DNA of 64,000 nucleotides from contig CM075183.1 of NCBI GenBank assembly GCA_037577475.1, positions 16,811,480 to 16,875,479 of the forward strand. Reading direction: 5' to 3'. The stretch is from Chaunax sp. Z400 (Eukaryota; Chordata; Actinopteri; Lophiiformes; Chaunacidae). Below are positions 56,881 to 64,000 of this stretch, piece after piece. The position numbers were made by a program, and so were the translations under genes. The stretch's first letter is position 1; every line of letters begins with the position of its first letter. Below the pieces are notes generated by a model. It had not been told where the DNA came from, did not search any database, and saw only the letters and a list, made by a program, of their open reading frames with translations.

Positions 56881-57751
56881 TATAGACTAAATACAGCGGG
56901 AACATGGGGATAACGAGACGCAGGTGGGAACGAAACTCAGGTGAAAGCAATCAGACAGGAAATGCAAAGGCAGAAAGATGACAAGGGGAGACGGACTTTC
57001 AAAATAAGACAGACAACAATAATCACAACCCAAAAGTATAACATCTAAACCTTTAAATACTCAGACCATAGCTAAGAAACCTCTCAGCGTGCCCAGAATG
57101 TTTCTTGTAGCTATTGTTTGATGCAGAAAAAAAGCAATACAACTCATTCTTATGGACAGGACATGATAGGGACATTCACTCAGAACATGCTTATATGGAC
57201 TTATGTGCTCCGTGTGGACAAATTTCTCCTTCTAGTGCATCGACTGCTCATTGCCATGTGAAATATATGCACACACTGTACTTGAGGCAGCCGCTCACAA
57301 TATCTTTTAAACCATGATATCTGTGTGACTATTCTCTGCACAGGATGTAGCACAATGAATCAGGAATCGATCATTTGAAATAAAATATATGGTGCATTGC
57401 ATGCACAATTACCCTTATTGTAATGCAGGAGCAACACAAACCATGCCAATTGAAAGCAATTTATTCCTGCATGTGAAATTGTTGACATGTACATTTTTTC
57501 TTTAAGCATAAGGAGCTAACATGCAATGTGACAGGACAGCCGGTCGATTCATTAAGCAGCATGTTGTTGTTTTGAAAATGACAATCACTCATGCAATCAC
57601 CGGTAATTGTTTATTTTCCTATTATATTCCTGCCAAGCAGGGCTCATGAGTAAGAAAAGAAAAAATCCTTAACTCGCAGGTGAAAATACTGGAATTCATG
57701 CTATTTTTGAACTCGCGGAACACACAACGCTGACAACGCTTCTCTGCACAG

Positions 57752-57773
57752 ACACACACACACACACACACAC
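57752..57773. repeat. (CA)n microsatellite
   Basis: Short CA tract. Confidence 0.93.
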
Positions 57774-57950
57774 TACCTGTCTAACCATAACTCTTACATT
57801 AAGCAAAGTCCTTATTCTAAAATTTAATGATTTACGTAAGGGGGACGTACATATTCTTTTGGTCCCCAAGAGGAAGCCAAGTCTTCACAATGCCACCGGG
57901 TGAGCACATTTATGTCCCCACAACATGAGCAATTCATGTCCACACATACG

Positions 57951-57973
57951 CACACACACACACACACACACAC
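57951..57973. repeat. (CA)n microsatellite
   Basis: Short CA tract about 180 bases from the previous one. Confidence 0.93.
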
Positions 57974-59130
57974 TCCCCATCCGGCTGAGAAAGATAGACA
58001 AAACTCCCATCTCTGCATTCATAAATCCTCTGCTCTGTGAAATAAATTAGGCCTGTGATGTATGTTCCGGAGGTGAAATACACATACTTGATGGCTCTGT
58101 GATTAGCCTACCAGGTGCATGATGAAAATAAAAGTGGTGAGTTAATTAGCATTAGCATATAGTTCATCCTGATCATGTAGGAGTGTTGTTTTCATTCCTC
58201 CTGTATGGGGCGGTGAGGGGGGGGAAGCGGGTGTGTAGCCGTAGGGTATGAGGTAATTAACTTATCTAACAGAGACACATTCCTGAGGCTCTTCTTCCAC
58301 AGAAAATTGGCTTAGACATTCTTTTTTAAAGCCCATATAGGCAAGTGGAGCAGTTTGAAATAATACCACTGTAATGGGGACAATATAAGTGTGTATGACT
58401 AAAATAGATTTTCATTAACCAGTCATATTTCTGCTAGGATGTATCCAGTGGGAGGAAAAGGGGGTGGGCAGCTGTCTTAAAAATACAACATTATAAAATA
58501 TGGGGCACATTTGTTAATTAACTCAACACTTATTTGCACTTCTCCCAAAATAATGTAGTGTGCATAAGCAAAAAAAGGCAAATATGGTGACACTAGCAGG
58601 AGCAGAATGCGTTTAAGTTATAAAGCTCTGCAGTTCTGCATCAAATTCACATCCATGCACTCCACAGCTACATTTGGGTGTAGTAAACAGTGAACCCGGA
58701 CCATGAGGTGGAGACATGGGGTGTGTATGTGTAGGGGTTACTGAAGAATGATAAATGTATTGGCACAGGTGACTCTGTGTTGCTCTTGTTCTCCCCAGTC
58801 GTTCAGAACATGAAGCACTCTAGACGTCGCTCCAGCTGATGTAGGCGTGCGCCGCCGGCGAGTTTCTGCCACATAAGGAATTCCCAACAGAAGGGCCAGG
58901 CGGAGGAAACTCGGATTCCCTTTGGATTCCCTTTCCTCCTCTCTGGCTTTCTTGCCACTTAATAAAAAGTAGCACATAAAGATTTATTAAGCACCCAAGC
59001 TGAAAATATTCCAGTTATTCCAGTTGCAGTTTGAAACCCACAGCAGGATTTTGTTTTCTCTGGGCGTCCTTGAACAAAACAGAAAAGATGCATGTGGTTC
59101 TCTCATTATGAGCAGAGTCAGATAAATACC

Positions 59131-59192
59131 CATGTTGGAATGAAACTAACTACATTTACTCAAGTACTTCATTACTTAACTCAAGAGTTAAA
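59131..59192 (+). repeat. fragment of a dispersed teleost repeat (5' end)
   Basis: TGGAATGAAACTAACTACAT then TTACTCAAGTACTTCATTAC match the remembered start of a very common percomorph repeat (TGGAATGTAACTAAGTACAT...). It appears to be the opposite end of the family seen in arap2 intron 7. Confidence 0.6.
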
Positions 59193-59249
59193 AAGTCAGT
59201 CTCTCTCTAGTCAAAAATGGATATTTCAAGCTAGAGCAAGCAATTAGCT

Positions 59250-59492
59250 TGGCTTAAGGCCCATTTATGCTCAACATTAAAGACAAGTAGGGATACGAAT
59301 GGAACCTCTTGTCCATACTCTTCATTCATTTCTACGTATTTGTGCACGTTCTTGGAGAGCTTACGGATATGGACTTGACGGACGAAACGGAGCAATACCA
59401 CCAGAAATGGTTGAGGGCAGTGTAGCTGCAATTCAAACAAGGCACAACAAATATGCACGAACACAACGAAGAAGAAAAAAGTGGAAAAAAAA
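59250..59492 (-). repeat. dispersed repeat, copy 2 (inverted relative to 37425-37590)
   Basis: Its reverse complement shares TGCCTTGTTTGAATTG, TGCCCTCAACCATTT and the end GAGCATAAATGGGCC with copy 1. It is longer in the middle than copy 1. The two lie about 22 kb apart in opposite orientations. Confidence 0.75.
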
Positions 59493-59499
59493 CGTCTCC

Positions 59500-62400
59500 G
59501 TCCTCATGTCTCGATGTACCTAATGATGCTAATGCAAATAAAGTTTTAGCGTAAAGCTGAACTGGCCAAAAGCTGTCTGTGGCCTTTTGTTTATGAAAGA
59601 TATAGGAGTCGTAATCCGTAAATATCTCGGACACAAATCGATTTTCAGAGGGCTCAGAGTGTCTGGCGACCAATTCATCACACTAAACAGCTAACGCAGA
59701 TACAACACCAGTCATTTCATCGAAAGAGTGATAGCAGACAGCTCGGGTAAAACTGCAGGCCTAAGCGGATCTAGCTGCATTTTGTGAAATGTTTTGTCGT
59801 CCCAATTCTCTTATGTGTCTCTTTCCAGTGATGGAAATCCCTCCCAAGCTATAGCTGCTGTTGGCTTTCCTCATACTACTAAATAAATAAAAGTTAAGGA
59901 GTTGAGAGCCACAGCAGTGCAGCAGAGTATGTGTTCACCTGTCATCTGTAATCAGACTCCGCTGTGTTGTTATAATGGACCTGATATGCCGGTGCTCATA
60001 CAGTGTTTGGCAGCTTGTCTCAGGTTACAGACAGGCGTTGTCGGTGGCGGATGGACACCCATGCTGCTTTGCAATCTGAGCAGGATTTTCATCTGACCGC
60101 ACACGTTAACCCTGGATTACTCGACATCTTCTTGGTCATGTTCAGATTTTCAAGACACGCCGCACCACCGAGACACTGTTACCTCGCTTTTGAAGGGAAG
60201 TGAGGCAGAATAATGTGAGCGGTTATGTGAGGACAAACTGGTGGACAGACGCGATTTGAAGAGGCTTCAAAACGGAAAGTCAGACTTGCTCAATTAAGCC
60301 TGTAGGGTGTGTGTATTGAGAGAGTGGGACCAAAATTTGGCAATGCAAACCCACTATTTTTGATGTTACAACCTAACATATACCTTCCAGTTTATTTGGA
60401 ATAACCTCAAACTGGGTTTAAAAAAAATAGCAGGGACAGAGCTGCATCCCCCACTATGCTGAATTTTGCATCCTCAAAATAAATATTCTGTTTTTACTCT
60501 CATTAAAAAGCTTGGACTCCCTTAAAACTATAACTATATTTGCAACCTTTCTCACAATCTGACTCCAAAAAGCTTTTGAGTAACAAAATAGTAAATAAAC
60601 AAATGCCCGTTGTCCTAATGGAAACCGTCCCACATGTGTGACATCTGTACTCAATCACCCTTTAGTACTAGAACCAAAATTAAAGATGAACACATGAACA
60701 GATCAGTATCATCCAAGGGTCACAAAATAAAGGATCGTGCACTTCCTGTTACAAATAAACACATCAAAATCATTTTTAACCCTAAATGAAATGGAGACAC
60801 TTCATTAATTCTATTATCGGTCCTGATTTAATTTCTCGGTGACATTAAATTAATGAAACATGGATCAAAAGACACCAAAGATAATTGAAAGCTAAGCAGA
60901 TTGAGCTAATGCACATGTAAGTAATTCAATTGATGAAGGGAGTTAATTAACTATCATTACTAATAACATATTCATGCTTTAGTTTCTTAAAATATAAATA
61001 CAGTAGAATGCATCTCTATTTTAGCATGTAGGAAATATGACGAATACAAGCTATTAAGACCAGAGATGTGGTTTACTTGTCATACCTACTTATTAATTTA
61101 AATACATTTTTAGCTGAAGTCGCACAAACACCACACCTCATGCACTGTGTTTGAATTCTTTATATTCTGATTACCCTTTAGGGAGATATAGGGTGTTATC
61201 TCTGAGTCTATTGCCACTGCAGTGGAGATATTTCTTCCAGTGGCTAACCTTTTCCGCCAGCTGAGCAGCCTTTAAGGTTGTTGCAGATTCGCTTAATTTG
61301 AATTAACTTCTAAAGGAGACTTGGTGCAACCATTAAGTATCTGCAGCCTCTAAAACACACACTCTCTCACAGCAGTTGTAGTGGAAGCGGGAATGTGTTT
61401 TAATGATCTGTGGACTCAATAACAGCAGGTGGCTGAGCAGTAGGACTCAAGTTAAAGAACTACATGTTGTTGGGTTAATCATTAAAAGTAATACTGGTTT
61501 TCGAGTGGAAGTTTTTGTCCTAATTGGAAGTATCAAACACCGGATTCCAGTTCTGAAGTACTTTGAATTAATGGTGAAAATGGTAATTAGAGGCATTACT
61601 ACATTGACTGATGATGCCAGAATGTCTACCAATGATGAGGCACAACTCGAAGTCTATTTACACACATTTATGTGTAGCTGTTGTAACGAGACGAAATTAC
61701 CATGTCTTGAGCATTAAGCCATATTTAATGAGCACTTTATGAGGCCAAAGGTCTGCATGATGTTTAAAAAGTTTTTGGGGCTCTTCTAAAAATTTTTAAT
61801 GCACATTTGTTAATGCAGAGTCTACATCTGACCATGACAGGGTTGTCTGAACTAGTGACCATGCACATACCATCTGTGCTAGCCTCATTTCCTTGACCCG
61901 TTTCCCTGCCGGGAGGTCTGACTTGATGTCTGACATAATTAATTATAAGCGCTCAGCTTTGCTGTAATAACACCTTATGACATGATACATGGTGGCCATA
62001 ATTTTTTTTATTCACAGTTTGAGTTATGGAGCTAATTAATCTCATTATTTTTTGGAAAATTGACTCTGAAATGGAATTTCAGCAGAAGTGTCTTATCTTC
62101 TGATGACAGAGTCGGCAACACATTTGGTGACTGCAACTGTGCCTATTTCATGATGACTACAGTGATTATAAAGGACGCACACCGTCATTTCTCCTCATTG
62201 GTGCCTAATGACTTTAAATCATGCCTTGTTTTGGCCTTTACCCTCCAAAGTGTTTTGTTTTGCTTCATCCACAAAAGTGTATTTCCCTTTAATTTTTTTA
62301 TCACAGCACTTTGCTCAGAACACACAATTAAATTAGTTTTACTTGACCAGTAAATAGCGGAATGACCCACTCAACTCTAAAAAGGACACACTGCTCACAC

Positions 62401-64000
62401 AGTGGAGAGGTCCAGGCATAGAGCGGGAACTTAACCATCTGGGTTGTTTGTGGTTGCAGTGTTCTCTGGGAGGACCATTAGCTGCTCTGACCTGTGCAGT
62501 TATAAGGCGTCAACCATGATTTGTCTTGTACATCTTTGGTCTTCATGGTTCGGTGCTGATGGTCTTTAAAAGCCCCACTGGGGAACCCTCGATTATCATC
62601 TACTTACAGACCATCACTGCCCTGTCATTACTTCACCTGCATTAGTTCTTCACATATAAGGTCAAGCATGGCATTAGGGCTTTATTTCTGATTGTATACT
62701 ATTTTCTAACCAGTACGTTGTGCTTAGCATCAGCTTAGCATCAGCTGTGCAGCAATTTCCCTGATCGTAATAGGACTGTTCCATTTTTCCAAAGAGGAGT
62801 TTCTGAGTTTCTTTTTTTAAAAGCCCCATCAGAGGAGGCTTTAGAGCACGGTGTTGCAGGGCTTTGGTGACAAGCGTATGAAGGAGAACATTAATAGAGC
62901 TGTGCAGCATCTTCACTGCAGGGAGAGCTCCATCCAAGGGGGTTCGGGAACAACGCTGAAATAAACCCGGGTGGGTGAGGGAGAGGTGAGATGCACATGA
63001 AATTGCTTGTAGTCTGTTCTGGCAAACGTTGAGCTCTTTACCTCAATGAGCAATTGTCCCTCCAATAAATCAAGCATCTTTGAAACTGTACCAAACTGCC
63101 ATTCTTCAGCCTGTCAATACCTACCCCGCAGTGTCTGAGAGAAGAACGAAAGGCGAAGAAACAATACACTTTGATGAATGCTAAGCTACATTTTGTTTTC
63201 CTTTTGTTTGAATAATTGATTTTAAGGCACCAACAACAGTGAACTTCAAAAAGGCCTGACACAGTGGAAATCCCTTTACCCTCCATCTGCCTCCCTGTTA
63301 TCTTTGCTTTTTTTTGTCCATCTTCCTTTGCCTTCCTCTTATTCTGTCAGTTTTCCCCCCACGGGGCTGAAAAATGCTAATTCTTACAAAGGAGTCACAG
63401 GAGTCTGCTTGCCTCAGTAACTTTTCACTCCTGATCCCAGATTGGATAAATTCCACGATGTGTGTTTTTTTTTTGTGTCTGTGATGGAGCATAAATTACG
63501 TTTTGAATGAAACAAATCAAGTCCACAGATAGATCACAGCATGAGTTTATTTGTTAAACGGACACACAGGTGTCTCCTCTGCCTCTCTGTTCCTTTTTGC
63601 TCCTCTTCCTCCACCACTAATGGTGACCAGCCATCTGTGAAGGACAAGGGAACCTTTTGGCTGAGACAAATCGCTTTGGAGCAGGGCTGCAGCCTCCCTC
63701 CCGCCTCCTCCTCCCCCGTCCCCATGCTCTCCGCACACATACACACAGATGAACACACATACAAACACACTTCCCCCCCTGTCCTTCCAGCGTAACAAGG
63801 GAAGCGTCTGTGTTGGGTCCACAGTGTTCCATCAGGAGTCAGCCAACTGAGCCACTGGTCTAATCCCTACCAGCAGCTGACATGGCCACCCTGCCAAGTT
63901 CCAATTAGACCCATAAAAAGTCCTCATTTTTTCTGAAGGAGGACCTTTATAAGGGGTGTGCCCCGCCCTCCTTGACCCACCGACCAATTGATACACAATG
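59500..64000. other. intergenic, no gene seen
   Basis: AT-rich unique sequence to the end of the window. Blocks such as 60890-60990 (GTTAATTAACTATCATTACT) and 61910-61990 (ACATAATTAATTATAAGCGC) are rich in homeodomain-type sites. A pyrimidine-rich stretch lies near 63550-63790. No recognised coding sequence. Confidence 0.6.

Overview
This window is nuclear DNA from a vertebrate, most likely a teleost fish. It has one gene split into many small exons by GT...AG introns, low coding density, many long (CA)n/(TG)n microsatellites, and fragments of fish-type repeats: two V-SINE-like elements, a LINE 3' end and other dispersed families. There are no operons, CRISPR arrays or recognisable tRNA or rRNA genes.

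Positions 50-29779 hold the 3' half of one plus-strand gene, read here as arap2 (ArfGAP with RhoGAP domain, ankyrin repeat and PH domain 2). I joined 18 exons (50-194, 5107-5209, 5839-6037, 10761-10824, 11332-11495, 12009-12221, 12426-12531, 13831-13978, 15738-15815, 18118-18192, 19522-19639, 21867-21995, 22422-22558, 23424-23506, 26309-26344, 27060-27123, 28760-28885, 29423-29779). All phases agree and they give 780 residues ending at a TGA. The domain order is the end of PH3, then PH4, RhoGAP, Ras-association (RA), PH5 and a divergent tail. The N-terminal SAM, PH1, PH2, ArfGAP and ankyrin part must lie upstream of base 1. The RhoGAP domain has Gln at the arginine-finger position, as expected for ARAP2, a scaffold-like Arf6 GAP that binds RhoA.

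The introns hold most of the microsatellites. A (CA)n tract just after the exon 7 donor and a (TG)n tract just before the exon 9 acceptor are complementary and flank exon 8. Intron 10 carries a decayed LINE reverse-transcriptase fragment, and intron 14 an inverted V-SINE.

From about 30.6 kb to the end (33 kb) I find no convincing gene. It holds AT-rich unique sequence with some blocks that look like conserved non-coding elements, a V-SINE, a local tandem duplication, a DNA-transposon-like element with terminal inverted repeats, two inverted copies of another repeat, and microsatellites. In human, the 3' side of ARAP2 faces a large gene desert towards PCDH7, so a fish equivalent of that desert is a reasonable inference, not a demonstrated fact.
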